Virus record (IMG/VR): IMGVR_UViG_3300028384_000350
Location: 1-23,715 of that record
Source: a virus
DNA: 23,715 nt
Reading direction: 5' to 3' (one strand)
This document shows, in pieces, positions 14,548 through 21,457 of this stretch. The translations under genes were made by a program, and so were the position numbers. The notes beneath the pieces are model-generated. The model was not told the origin of the DNA. It saw nothing but the letters and a program-made list of their open reading frames with translations, and did no database searches. Position 1 is the stretch's first letter. Each line of letters opens with the position of its first letter.

Positions 14548-15069
14548 TCTTTTTCATCGCCTGTCGCTGTCGATCGGCTTGAATTTGAACGTAAACCGAC
14601 CATTCCAAAAACTCATCAACCGACATTTCCGATTCGATTTGCTCGACCGTCTTGCCTAGTTTATCAGCGAGAAAAAACTTGAACTGTCGTTCCTCGCTCT
14701 CCCTTAGTTTTTTTCCAAATCCTCAACAACCGAACCCATGATTTGGTTCGCAATTCTCGCAAGAACCGTTGCGTCAACTTGACTCCGCAACGTTGATTTG
14801 TCGCTGATCTGGAAAATCTTGTTCCCTTCCTCATCAAGAGCCTTGAGAACAAGAACCTCGGCAAGTGCATCGGCCTCGGATTGATTCTTAACCGCGAATT
14901 GCAACTTGCCTTGGTCTTGCAACGTAAAAGGTCGAGCGTAAAACACAAAGGGATTTCCATCATCATCCGCCCATTCCGGAACCACAATTTCCTTGATGGG
15001 TTGATTTTGATAGTGATTCTTTGCGCGATCGATCACGCTCAAACCTTGGGATTTTGAATTAGCCGCCAT
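14504..15069 (-). CDS. Tail assembly chaperone GT (programmed -1 frameshift product)
   Basis: A -1 slip on A AAA AAC (14713-14707) lets ribosomes pass the G stop and continue in the -1 frame to TGA 14506-14504, giving 188 residues: 121 from G plus 67 from T. The T part reads LADKLGKTVEQIESEMSV then DEFLEWSVYVQIQADRQRQ, a close match to T domains, which recruit tail tube protein while G binds the tape measure. The T frame has no start of its own near the slip. It overlaps the tape measure start by 44 bases. Two products in fixed ratio are expected. Confidence 0.85.
14666..14713 (-). promoter_or_regulatory. -1 ribosomal frameshift signal: heptamer plus stem-loop
   Basis: On the minus strand, A AAA AAC (14713-14707) lies in the exact zero-frame phase (gaA AAA AAC TAA). 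Eight bases later AGCGAGGAA (14698-14690) can pair with TTTCTCGCT (14674-14666), a 9-bp stem with one G-U and a 15-base loop. A slippery heptamer, 5-9 base spacer and stem is the standard stimulator layout. Confidence 0.85.
14704..15069 (-). CDS. Tail assembly chaperone G
   Basis: This encodes 121 residues, counterpart of lambda gpG, which helps tail tube protein assemble around the tape measure. AAGGA lies before the ATG. The N-terminal half has a strand-rich region (IKEIVVPEWADDDGNPFVFYARP), the second half helices (QDQGKLQFAVKNQSEADALA). The final codons GAA AAA AAC TAA form the slippery site for the GT product. It lies between tail tube and tape measure, as in nearly all siphophages. Confidence 0.85.
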   Translation of the reverse strand: MAANSKSQGLSVIDRAKNHYQNQPIKEIVVPEWADDDGNPFVFYARPFTLQDQGKLQFAVKNQSEADALAEVLVLKALDEEGNKIFQISDKSTLRSQVDATVLARIANQIMGSVVEDLEKN

Positions 15070-15080
15070 GATTCAAATCC

Positions 15081-15473
15081 TTATGAAACTGTTGTTTCAG
15101 TTAGTGCGCCGGTGCCTTGGAATGAGATCGATGCCTCAACCATACCGTCGAACGATGCCGAGATTGTGCGGCCGGTGATAATAACCGTTCCACTCAACTT
15201 GTGATCGCCTGTGGTGTTACCTTCGAACTGAACGTTCAACGTCACCTCTGAACCAACGGTCAATGCGCCTTGGCCTGATGAGTCGGTGTCATCAAAGAAC
15301 ACATCCGCCGAACCACTGAATGTTTTCAATGATGTTTTGTATGTGCGCGATGTGTCGCCCATTGCTGTATCTTCTAGGGTGTCCATTGTCTCATCGATTG
15401 AGTATGAACGAACCTCGGCAACCTGGTCTGAACCGACCAAGATCACCCCATCACTACCGGTGAATGTAGCCAT
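15081..15473 (-). CDS. Tail tube (major tail) protein
   Basis: This encodes 130 residues that polymerise to form the tail tube. The sequence is almost wholly beta-like with typical major tail protein features: an N-terminal strand ILVGSDQVAEVRSYSI, a loop DTMDTLEDTAMGDTSRTYKT, KTFSGSADVFFDD and a C-terminal VEASISFQGTGAL, as in the TP901-1-like tube family. It comes just before G/GT, the usual position. AGGA is present at good distance. It is probably among the most expressed tail genes. Confidence 0.85.
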   Translation of the reverse strand: MATFTGSDGVILVGSDQVAEVRSYSIDETMDTLEDTAMGDTSRTYKTSLKTFSGSADVFFDDTDSSGQGALTVGSEVTLNVQFEGNTTGDHKLSGTVIITGRTISASFDGMVEASISFQGTGALTETTVS

Positions 15474-15476
15474 TTA

Positions 15477-15647
15477 TTAATCCTCGCTTTCAAGGGTTTC
15501 GGGTTTCGCGGCCTTTTTGGTCGCCTTTGGTTTGGATGATCGGGGTGAGTCCGTCCATCCTTTGGCCTCGAATGAGTCCAAATCTTGTGCGTTTATCGTG
15601 ATCGGCGATCCGCCGCTCGGTGGATAAACTTGGATTCTTTTTGCCAT
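15477..15647 (-). CDS. Small protein before the tail tube gene
   Basis: This encodes 56 residues from ATG 15647 to TAA 15479-15477, 3 bases before the tube gene. It starts RIQVYPPSGGSPITINAQDLDSFEAKGW, a compact strand-helix unit, and ends in a Lys/Ala/Ser-rich tail. The pattern V-Y-P...A..L..F...GW recurs in short head-tail region proteins of phages. A similar short domain plus basic tail is seen in the 70-residue gene at 16427-16639. It fills a gap of 190 bases and lies in tight spacing with both neighbours. Confidence 0.65.
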   Translation of the reverse strand: MAKRIQVYPPSGGSPITINAQDLDSFEAKGWTDSPRSSKPKATKKAAKPETLESED

Positions 15648-15663
15648 GTTTTCAGTCTCCTAT

Positions 15664-16104
15664 TTAATAGACCGTTTCGGCATCGGTTTCTTGTGTAGAA
15701 TACACGATTTCAAAAATAAATCGACCCACAACAACCGGCCGTTCGCCATCTCCGGCAAAATCGGCCTCGAATGAAACCAACCTTGTGTCCTTGGCATTTC
15801 CGCCCCTGGTGAGGTCGGTGGTCATCGCCGCCTCAACTTCCGCCGCAATCGTATCGAGAACATCATCCGCAACCGCGCTTTCAACATACGCCTCGACTGA
15901 CACCTCGAGCGACCGAATAAGACCTCGCGGCGGCTTGATCGTTTGAGCCTCAATCGTTTCGCTCGAGGTGTAGACACAAAGGCCAGGCATTTTGGCACTC
16001 TGTATTGGATAAACTCTTGATGCGAAAACATTCGAACCGGTCGTTGTTAAACCGGTCAATGTTGTTTCGATGTCGTCGCGGATAAGTTTCCGAATATGCG
16101 CCAT
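15664..16104 (-). CDS. Tail terminator / tail completion protein
   Basis: This encodes 146 residues after GGAGAAAG. It begins with a helix IRKLIRDDIETTLTGL and follows with RVYPIQSAKMPGLCVYT and EVSVEAYV(E), the alpha/beta layout of lambda gpU-like terminator proteins, which cap the tail tube and join it to the head. Order (joining protein, terminator, tube, G/GT, tape measure) supports this. The ATG lies directly after the upstream stop (TAAATG). Confidence 0.75.
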   Translation of the reverse strand: MAHIRKLIRDDIETTLTGLTTTGSNVFASRVYPIQSAKMPGLCVYTSSETIEAQTIKPPRGLIRSLEVSVEAYVESAVADDVLDTIAAEVEAAMTTDLTRGGNAKDTRLVSFEADFAGDGERPVVVGRFIFEIVYSTQETDAETVY

Positions 16105-16416
16105 TTATACTTTCTCCAATGCCAAGGTGGTCATTCCGGTTCCATCATGATCCACAACGCGGATCGTGTAGTTTGTGGAATTTACCACCAACGCATCGCC
16201 CTCGACTGCGCTTGAAACATCATTTGTTCGACATAAAAATCGAGGTTGGCGAACGGCCATCGGAATGTTGCCACCCGCGTCAACCTCAACGATGTCATTG
16301 TCAAAAATACCGTTGACGGTCGATGCCGATCCACCGGTTGGCGTATATGTCGCCGCGACACCGAAATCCTCGATGCCAACAAAAACCGCAAGATCGTCAA
16401 GAGATTCAACCGCCAT
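16105..16416 (-). CDS. Head-tail joining protein (gpFII-like)
   Basis: This encodes 103 residues after AAGGA. It is small and beta-rich: DFGVAATYTPTGGSAS, VNGIFDND, FLCRTNDVSSAVEGDALVVNSTNYTIRVVDHDGTG (interrupted by turns). The pattern GD.lvv...YtIr.....DGtG is a hallmark of lambda gpFII/Gifsy-2-like head-tail joining proteins. It sits after the head genes and before the tail terminator as expected. Confidence 0.75.
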   Translation of the reverse strand: MAVESLDDLAVFVGIEDFGVAATYTPTGGSASTVNGIFDNDIVEVDAGGNIPMAVRQPRFLCRTNDVSSAVEGDALVVNSTNYTIRVVDHDGTGMTTLALEKV

Positions 16417-16426
16417 CGATCAATCC

Positions 16427-16639
16427 TTATTTTTTCGCCTTAGAGCGAGTTTTCGCCTTTGGTGTGTCCGATGTGCCTAGACCAACCGAACGGTCACTCT
16501 TGGCCGCTTTCTCGGCCTGTGGAATGCCTTTTCCGGTCGCCATCAACATCGAGGCCAATGCGTCATCAACATCAACGACCGCGCCGACATCATGTGCCTG
16601 GCCCTCGATCACTGTCCCGCGAATAAGTTCAATTTTCAT
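16427..16639 (-). CDS. Small head-region protein with basic tail
   Basis: This encodes 70 residues. The first 40 form a small strand-helix unit (IELIRGTVIEGQAHDVGAVVDVDD then ALASMLMATGKG, broken here by a turn); the last 28 are Lys/Ser/Ala-rich. Proteins with a G...G..v.v....A..l...G.a pattern are common after capsid genes in phages. No enzyme motif is present. It may be a head completion or decoration-like factor. Confidence 0.65.
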   Translation of the reverse strand: MKIELIRGTVIEGQAHDVGAVVDVDDALASMLMATGKGIPQAEKAAKSDRSVGLGTSDTPKAKTRSKAKK

Positions 16640-16660
16640 TTATCAAATCCCTGATTGGAA

Positions 16661-16682
16661 AGAGCGGGGTTTCCCCCGCTCT
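16661..16682 (-). terminator. Strong stem-loop just after the capsid gene
   Basis: On the minus strand AGAGCGGGG (16682-16674), a GAAA tetraloop and CCCCGCTCT (16669-16661) form a perfect 9-bp stem 8 bases after the capsid stop. Only three T follow, so it is probably a partial terminator or a 3' stabiliser of the capsid mRNA rather than an end point. Confidence 0.65.
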
Positions 16683-16689
16683 CATTGGC

Positions 16690-19377
16690 TTATGTTGTTA
16701 GGTCAAGGATCGCCGCGAATGATTCCGCGTGGCGAACCGCAACATCAACATCTTGGAACATTGAGATGCGAGTCGTTCCCGCCGCTGATCCTGTGTAAGG
16801 ATCGACAAGAACATCCAGACCGCCAAACATGCCGATCATCAACTCGCTGAAGTTACCAAAGATCAATGCAGAACAAACGCCGCTTGATGTGCCTTTTGTT
16901 AGGTCACTTGGAACCAGGTTCGATGATGCGACATCGTAGCCCATAACCGTTCCATTTGGATCCATGATGAAGTTGCCCTCAACACCTGACGCTTGTTTCG
17001 AGATTGTACGCATTGATGCAACAACTTTTGGGTTTGTTAGGAACGCCATGTTCCCGCCCATCGCGTTATCAACCGCAACCTCTTTTTCTAGGTCAACAGT
17101 TTTTGCGTATGTCAATGCACCGCCGTTTGTACCGATCGCAACTGAACCGATTCCGGATGTTTGCGTGATACCTGTCGGTTCATTTGATCCACCGCCCTCG
17201 ATGGCAACCTCATCGATTTTCGCTGCGAACTGGCGCAACATGTCATCGCGGATAACTTGCTCAACTGATGGATCAGATTGCATCATCAATTTGCGAGACA
17301 AATCGACATATTGTGCAACTGTTTTTGGTGACATTGTGATCTGGCGGAATGTTGGTGCGCCCTCTGAACCAGGTGCCGCATTCTCCGCAACAAATCCAAC
17401 CGCTGTTTTTGCATTCAACGCCGGAATTGCAACATCGCCGGAAAGGCCGCTCATCATCCGTGCGCCAAGGCTTGCTGTCACTAGCGTTGGACGTAGCGCA
17501 TCAACGAACTCACCGCCAAGGTGATCGGTTGGCTTCAAGAAACCACCGGCCGAATCTGTGCCAACTGTTAGGTCACGTTTGAAAATGTCGCTTGGTACAA
17601 AGAAACCACGCGCGTCTTTTCCTAGACGTTTTGCGATTTCGTCTGAAACCTCACGCTCGAAACCGCCAATGTCACGACCCGCGGCCGCATTGCGGAATGC
17701 GCGCATCAATGAATATTCTTGGCGTTCTTGAACGTTTAGATCAAGGTTGTCCGGTGTTGCGATTGGTTCATCTGCTGATGCAACGGCCAACATGCCGCGG
17801 AATTGCTCAACTGATAGACCGCCTTTGATTGCCTGGTTTGCAAGGTCGCGCTTGTTTTTTGCTGCGCCTAGTTCCAGGATTTCGTTCACAGTTTTGGCGT
17901 ATTCTGCGCGAGCGTTCGCCTCAACCGCTTGAATGTCTTGTTCTGACATGGTTGGTTCCTTTCTTTCGGCTTCTGCCGGAATAGGGGTTGGGGTTTGATC
18001 GATTTCGGCATTGCGGTTCGTTCCCACCGAGTCATCGGCCGGAATCGAAACAATGCTTGCCTCGAAAGGTTTCCACGAACGAACTCGATAGGTGTTCCCA
18101 CCTTCCGCTTTTTCGTCTCGCTCCATACGCCCGATTTGATATCCGATCGAAACATTGTTTCGAACACCATCACGAACGTCATCGTAAATTTCGCTTCCAA
18201 GTTGGCCTTTACTAAACCGAACCGTCGCGCGTAGTCTCCGCGCCGAGGAATCGAGATTTACCGATTCGACAACCCCGATTTGACGCTCGGGGTCATGATC
18301 GAGCAACAAAGGTGCGTTGCCCGAGTTTAAGAATGAAAGATCGATTGATCGATCTGTGTGATCCAGGATTTCCACCCCGAATGAACGCTCAACCGCTTTC
18401 TCACTCGAGATTGAGATCGACATCCGGCGATCATCCTCGGAATCAATTTCGGCATCCATCCGCGTTGCGAACTTGCGAGTTTCCAGTTCGACCGGTGCCT
18501 CGCGTTCTTCTTCGTCTGGTTTATAACCGTTTTCGGCATCAACCTCGACATCGCCCTCGACCATATCGGATTTGCCAAACTCGATGATGTAGGAATCATC
18601 GGTTTCGGTCACGTTTTTGATGTGACGTTGTTCATCCATTTTTCTTTCCTCATCTTGGCCTTTTGTCGATTCCGGATGTCCTTCCGGCAAAAGGTCGGTG
18701 TCGTGCTTGCCGCCCTGGAAACGTCCATTTCGCAAACAGAATAACAAAGAATTGACTCTCGCGAAAGCCCACTGTTCCGGCGATGTCACCCCAGGCCGAA
18801 CCGAACCAGGGTTTGTTTTATATGCGCCAATGCCTCGCAAATAGGATTCGGCCAACATTCCAAGGGTTGCGCGTTTGGTTGGATCGTCGCCGTGTTCCTC
18901 GTTGTGTTCCTCAACTTTATTCTCGAGGCTCTTTCGTGCGGTGTCGGTCAAATCATCGATCGCCCGATCTTTTTTGCCCTCGAGTTTTTTCACCAACTCG
19001 AGAACGACATCTTTCATTTTTTGTTCGCCCAGGTTGCCGATAACACCCCATTTGATCTGAGCAATCACGCCGGCAACGTTCGACAAATTCGGCTCGAGTT
19101 CGCCCGATGCGAATTGTTCGCCATCGCCGAAATGCCTTGCCGCCCATGCCTCGCGCTCTTTGATCCAATCCAAAACCCCCTCGGTTTCGGAACCCTCTCG
19201 CGCTCGACCCCACAAAACAAACGCATCATTCCCTCGAACGTTTCCGCCGGCTCCCCAAACCTCGGGATTGAACTCTTTGATGTTCTCGGCAAACCCTCGA
19301 TCAAATTGCGGATATTCCGAGTTGCGCAATGAAATTTTGAGATCATCGCCCTTTTTAGGGAAATCAGTTGCCATCAT
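16690..19377 (-). CDS. Head polyprotein: N-terminal unknown domain, S78 prohead protease, HK97 major capsid protein
   Basis: One uninterrupted frame of 895 residues. Module 1 (1-246): conserved-looking domain with WIKEREAWAARHF (about 70-82), AGVIAQIKWGVIG (about 101-113) and a C-terminal block with GAYKTNPGSVRPGVTSPEQW and KHDTDLLPEGHP; function unknown. Module 2 (247-476): S78-type protease with LLLDHD (His361), NNVSIGY (Ser410) and FEASIVSIPA (about 438-447). Module 3 (477-895): delta-like helical region, then the HK97 fold from TVGTDSAGGFL onward. GAGGGGG precedes the first ATG (second ATG at 19374). GAGGAA before M247 and AAGGA before M477 suggest that modules 2 and 3 are also translated on their own. 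Confidence 0.9.
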   Translation of the reverse strand: MMATDFPKKGDDLKISLRNSEYPQFDRGFAENIKEFNPEVWGAGGNVRGNDAFVLWGRAREGSETEGVLDWIKEREAWAARHFGDGEQFASGELEPNLSNVAGVIAQIKWGVIGNLGEQKMKDVVLELVKKLEGKKDRAIDDLTDTARKSLENKVEEHNEEHGDDPTKRATLGMLAESYLRGIGAYKTNPGSVRPGVTSPEQWAFARVNSLLFCLRNGRFQGGKHDTDLLPEGHPESTKGQDEERKMDEQRHIKNVTETDDSYIIEFGKSDMVEGDVEVDAENGYKPDEEEREAPVELETRKFATRMDAEIDSEDDRRMSISISSEKAVERSFGVEILDHTDRSIDLSFLNSGNAPLLLDHDPERQIGVVESVNLDSSARRLRATVRFSKGQLGSEIYDDVRDGVRNNVSIGYQIGRMERDEKAEGGNTYRVRSWKPFEASIVSIPADDSVGTNRNAEIDQTPTPIPAEAERKEPTMSEQDIQAVEANARAEYAKTVNEILELGAAKNKRDLANQAIKGGLSVEQFRGMLAVASADEPIATPDNLDLNVQERQEYSLMRAFRNAAAGRDIGGFEREVSDEIAKRLGKDARGFFVPSDIFKRDLTVGTDSAGGFLKPTDHLGGEFVDALRPTLVTASLGARMMSGLSGDVAIPALNAKTAVGFVAENAAPGSEGAPTFRQITMSPKTVAQYVDLSRKLMMQSDPSVEQVIRDDMLRQFAAKIDEVAIEGGGSNEPTGITQTSGIGSVAIGTNGGALTYAKTVDLEKEVAVDNAMGGNMAFLTNPKVVASMRTISKQASGVEGNFIMDPNGTVMGYDVASSNLVPSDLTKGTSSGVCSALIFGNFSELMIGMFGGLDVLVDPYTGSAAGTTRISMFQDVDVAVRHAESFAAILDLTT
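17949..17961 (-). promoter_or_regulatory. Internal ribosome binding site and start for the major capsid protein
   Basis: AAGGA (17961-17957) lies 7 bases before an in-frame ATG (17949-17947) at residue 477. MSEQDIQAVEANARAEYAKT is a typical start of an HK97-type capsid delta domain. It would give a free 419-residue capsid protein in the large excess needed for assembly. Confidence 0.7.
18639..18651 (-). promoter_or_regulatory. Internal ribosome binding site and start for the protease module
   Basis: GAGGAA (18651-18646) lies 6 bases before an in-frame ATG (18639-18637) at residue 247 of the polyprotein. The following MDEQRHIKNVTETDDSYIIE is a natural start for a prohead protease. It would give a 649-residue protease-capsid product. 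Confidence 0.65.
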
Positions 19378-20863
19378 CGTCCCCCTCGGGTTCTTCCATC
19401 GCCGGCATGAATTTCATCGGCCCATAACCGGATTGACCACCGCCGAACGGTTGGAATGCAATCTCGATGCCGCGCTCATCCGCCATTTGTTTCTCGAGAA
19501 CGATTTGATCCATCACATCGGCAATGTCGCGGCCATATTGATTGGCCACATCTTGCATCGACAAAATCCCCGAATTGAGGCCGATCACCGATGCATTCAT
19601 TTCACGTTGTGGATCGACCCAGGCAAACCCACGGCCTCTAAACTCCACATTGTCGGCGAACTTATCAAACCGCGTTGGCGGCAATGGGATCGAACCGTTG
19701 TCCATCGCCGCAAACAACCAGGCGCGGAAAACCGGTTGAACAAAATGCTCGATCATAAAATCGTGCAAAACTTTGTAAAAATCCCGATCCTCGAGTGCGC
19801 CTTGGCGGATCGAGGAATATGATGTTTGGGTCAAATCATTCGCCAATGATGCATATGAAACGCCCAACGCCGATGCGACACCGCGCAAGATCGCGCGTTC
19901 GAAATCGGCAAATGTGTTGGCGTTCGATGATGGATCGAATGATTTGAAATCGACACCTGGCCCAAGTTGATGAAACGTTCCTGGCTCCGCTTCCATGATC
20001 GGTGTGTAGGTGTTTTCAATATCATCGCCAACAAAATCATCGCCCGATGGCGTTGTGAAAAATCCCATCTTGGATGCCGAGATTCTTTCGTTGACCAATA
20101 CCGCCTCGCGCATACCGTTCAACTGTTTAAGAGGCGAAACCGCCGCCGCCATCCAGGGAACACCGCGCGTTTGCTGCGCTCGTTCCGGCAAGAATATATG
20201 TAGAATTTTATCGGCCGTGATGCGCGTTCTCCGCGTTGCCAGGCTCGATGTGTATTCATTGTCCCCAGGATGCGCGGTCAATAGGTGATAGGCAACCGGT
20301 TTGTGGAATCGATCGATCTCAACACCCATTCGAATCTTGTTGCCATTCGCCAAGGTTTCGTTGTGGTTCTCATCCAACAAATCAACCTCGAGAAATTCGA
20401 TCGCAAATCCGAAATCGTTTTGTGGATAGTTGACCAGGCGAACCAACAATTCACCATCACGCGCCAATGCCTCGGCCGCAAACCGTTGCGCATCTTTCCA
20501 AGAATACCGGCCATCAACCGTGCAATTCCCCTTGCGCGACCAGGCTTTGAATGCGTTCTCGATGATCGTGTTGCCTGGCGCATCGAACGTGCCGTTCGCA
20601 TTCTTGGCCTTAACTTGCAACGAAATCCCTTTTTCACCAACAACATTGGTGCGGATTAGCTGCATAAACCGCCGCGCATATTCATCATTTCTGGCAAGAT
20701 CGCGGCAACGGTATCGAATCTGTTGCAATGCCGCCTTGATTTCTGAATCGGCGGATCGGCTCGATGCTACGAAATCCGAAAACAAACGACCGCCTTGCGC
20801 GGCCTTATATGAGCGGCGTTTCGTTGGTTTGGTGTTCCTTTTCAAAAAATCAAAAACGCCCAT
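19364..20863 (-). CDS. Portal protein, lambda gpB family
   Basis: This encodes 499 residues; the portal forms the dodecameric ring through which DNA is packaged and ejected. Matches to lambda-type portals: RSADSEIKAALQQIRYRCRDLARNDEYARR (interrupted here by helices, about 37-65), NVVGEKGISLQ (about 74-84), LARDGELLVRLV (about 131-143), FLPERAQQTRGVPW (about 226-239) and LGVSYASLANDLTQ near 340. The C-terminus is acidic (EEPEGDDDGN). Size is in the usual range of 480-540. It lies between a gpW-like gene and the protease/capsid polyprotein, which it overlaps by 14 bases. Confidence 0.9.
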   Translation of the reverse strand: MGVFDFLKRNTKPTKRRSYKAAQGGRLFSDFVASSRSADSEIKAALQQIRYRCRDLARNDEYARRFMQLIRTNVVGEKGISLQVKAKNANGTFDAPGNTIIENAFKAWSRKGNCTVDGRYSWKDAQRFAAEALARDGELLVRLVNYPQNDFGFAIEFLEVDLLDENHNETLANGNKIRMGVEIDRFHKPVAYHLLTAHPGDNEYTSSLATRRTRITADKILHIFLPERAQQTRGVPWMAAAVSPLKQLNGMREAVLVNERISASKMGFFTTPSGDDFVGDDIENTYTPIMEAEPGTFHQLGPGVDFKSFDPSSNANTFADFERAILRGVASALGVSYASLANDLTQTSYSSIRQGALEDRDFYKVLHDFMIEHFVQPVFRAWLFAAMDNGSIPLPPTRFDKFADNVEFRGRGFAWVDPQREMNASVIGLNSGILSMQDVANQYGRDIADVMDQIVLEKQMADERGIEIAFQPFGGGQSGYGPMKFMPAMEEPEGDDDGN

Positions 20864-20866
20864 CTC

Positions 20867-21451
20867 TTAAAACCTCGCCTTGATCGTTGCGCCGGTCGAT
20901 TTTCCTCGGCGAACGCGCTCTTTTCGTTTTTCCATTGATAACTCGTTTCGATAATAATCTCGCCACCTCAAAAGATCATCGATCGAAAGTTTGACCAGGG
21001 AACGCCCATTGATCGAATAATTGGCAACATCGGCATCGGCTCGATTCTGCAAAACCGCCTCGATTTTATCGACCATGATTTCGGCATGGGTTCGAGGGTC
21101 AACGTTGTTGACATCGAGATCAACGATTGCCTCGAATGTTCCGCGCTCGAGAACCAACCGCTCCGAATCCGAGTTGCGAGTGATTTCAAGTTGCCAATGA
21201 TAATAACCCGCATTGAAATCCGCCGATGTTGCGGAATCGACGGTGAACAAATAATCATCGCCGGACGCGGTGCCGGTCAACTTGATTTCGCTTGCGCCCC
21301 CGCCGGTGATCCTGGCAACATATGCGGCGGTGAAAAGGTTGTTGGGATAATCTGCCCCAATGTCGGTGCGCTTCCATTGAATGAAATCACCGACAACAAT
21401 CTCGAGGGGTTCCGTTGTCGGTGCATTTGCGGCATCAAATAAATTCGCCAT
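20867..21451 (-). CDS. gpW-like head-tail connector fused to an N-terminal beta domain
   Basis: This encodes 194 residues. Residues 1-115 are strand-rich (EIVVGDFIQWKRTD, KLTGTASGDDYLFTVDS, GYYHWQLEITR). Residues 120-194 are helical with a small hairpin: AEIMVDKIEAVLQNRAD, YSINGRSLVKLS, DDLLRWRDYYRNEL, then a basic tail. The second part resembles the gpW/DUF6148-type connector, and the position between TerL and portal matches lambda W. The N-terminal beta domain is longer than lambda gpW (68 residues). GGAG precedes the ATG. The fusion reading is inferred. Confidence 0.65.
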   Translation of the reverse strand: MANLFDAANAPTTEPLEIVVGDFIQWKRTDIGADYPNNLFTAAYVARITGGGASEIKLTGTASGDDYLFTVDSATSADFNAGYYHWQLEITRNSDSERLVLERGTFEAIVDLDVNNVDPRTHAEIMVDKIEAVLQNRADADVANYSINGRSLVKLSIDDLLRWRDYYRNELSMEKRKERVRRGKSTGATIKARF

Positions 21452-21457
21452 CGATCA

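Noticed and set aside
14664-14987. 107-residue minus frame overlapping G.
   Set aside because: It is a different frame from both G and the -1 frame T; the product is basic and without pattern, whereas G and GT match known chaperones.
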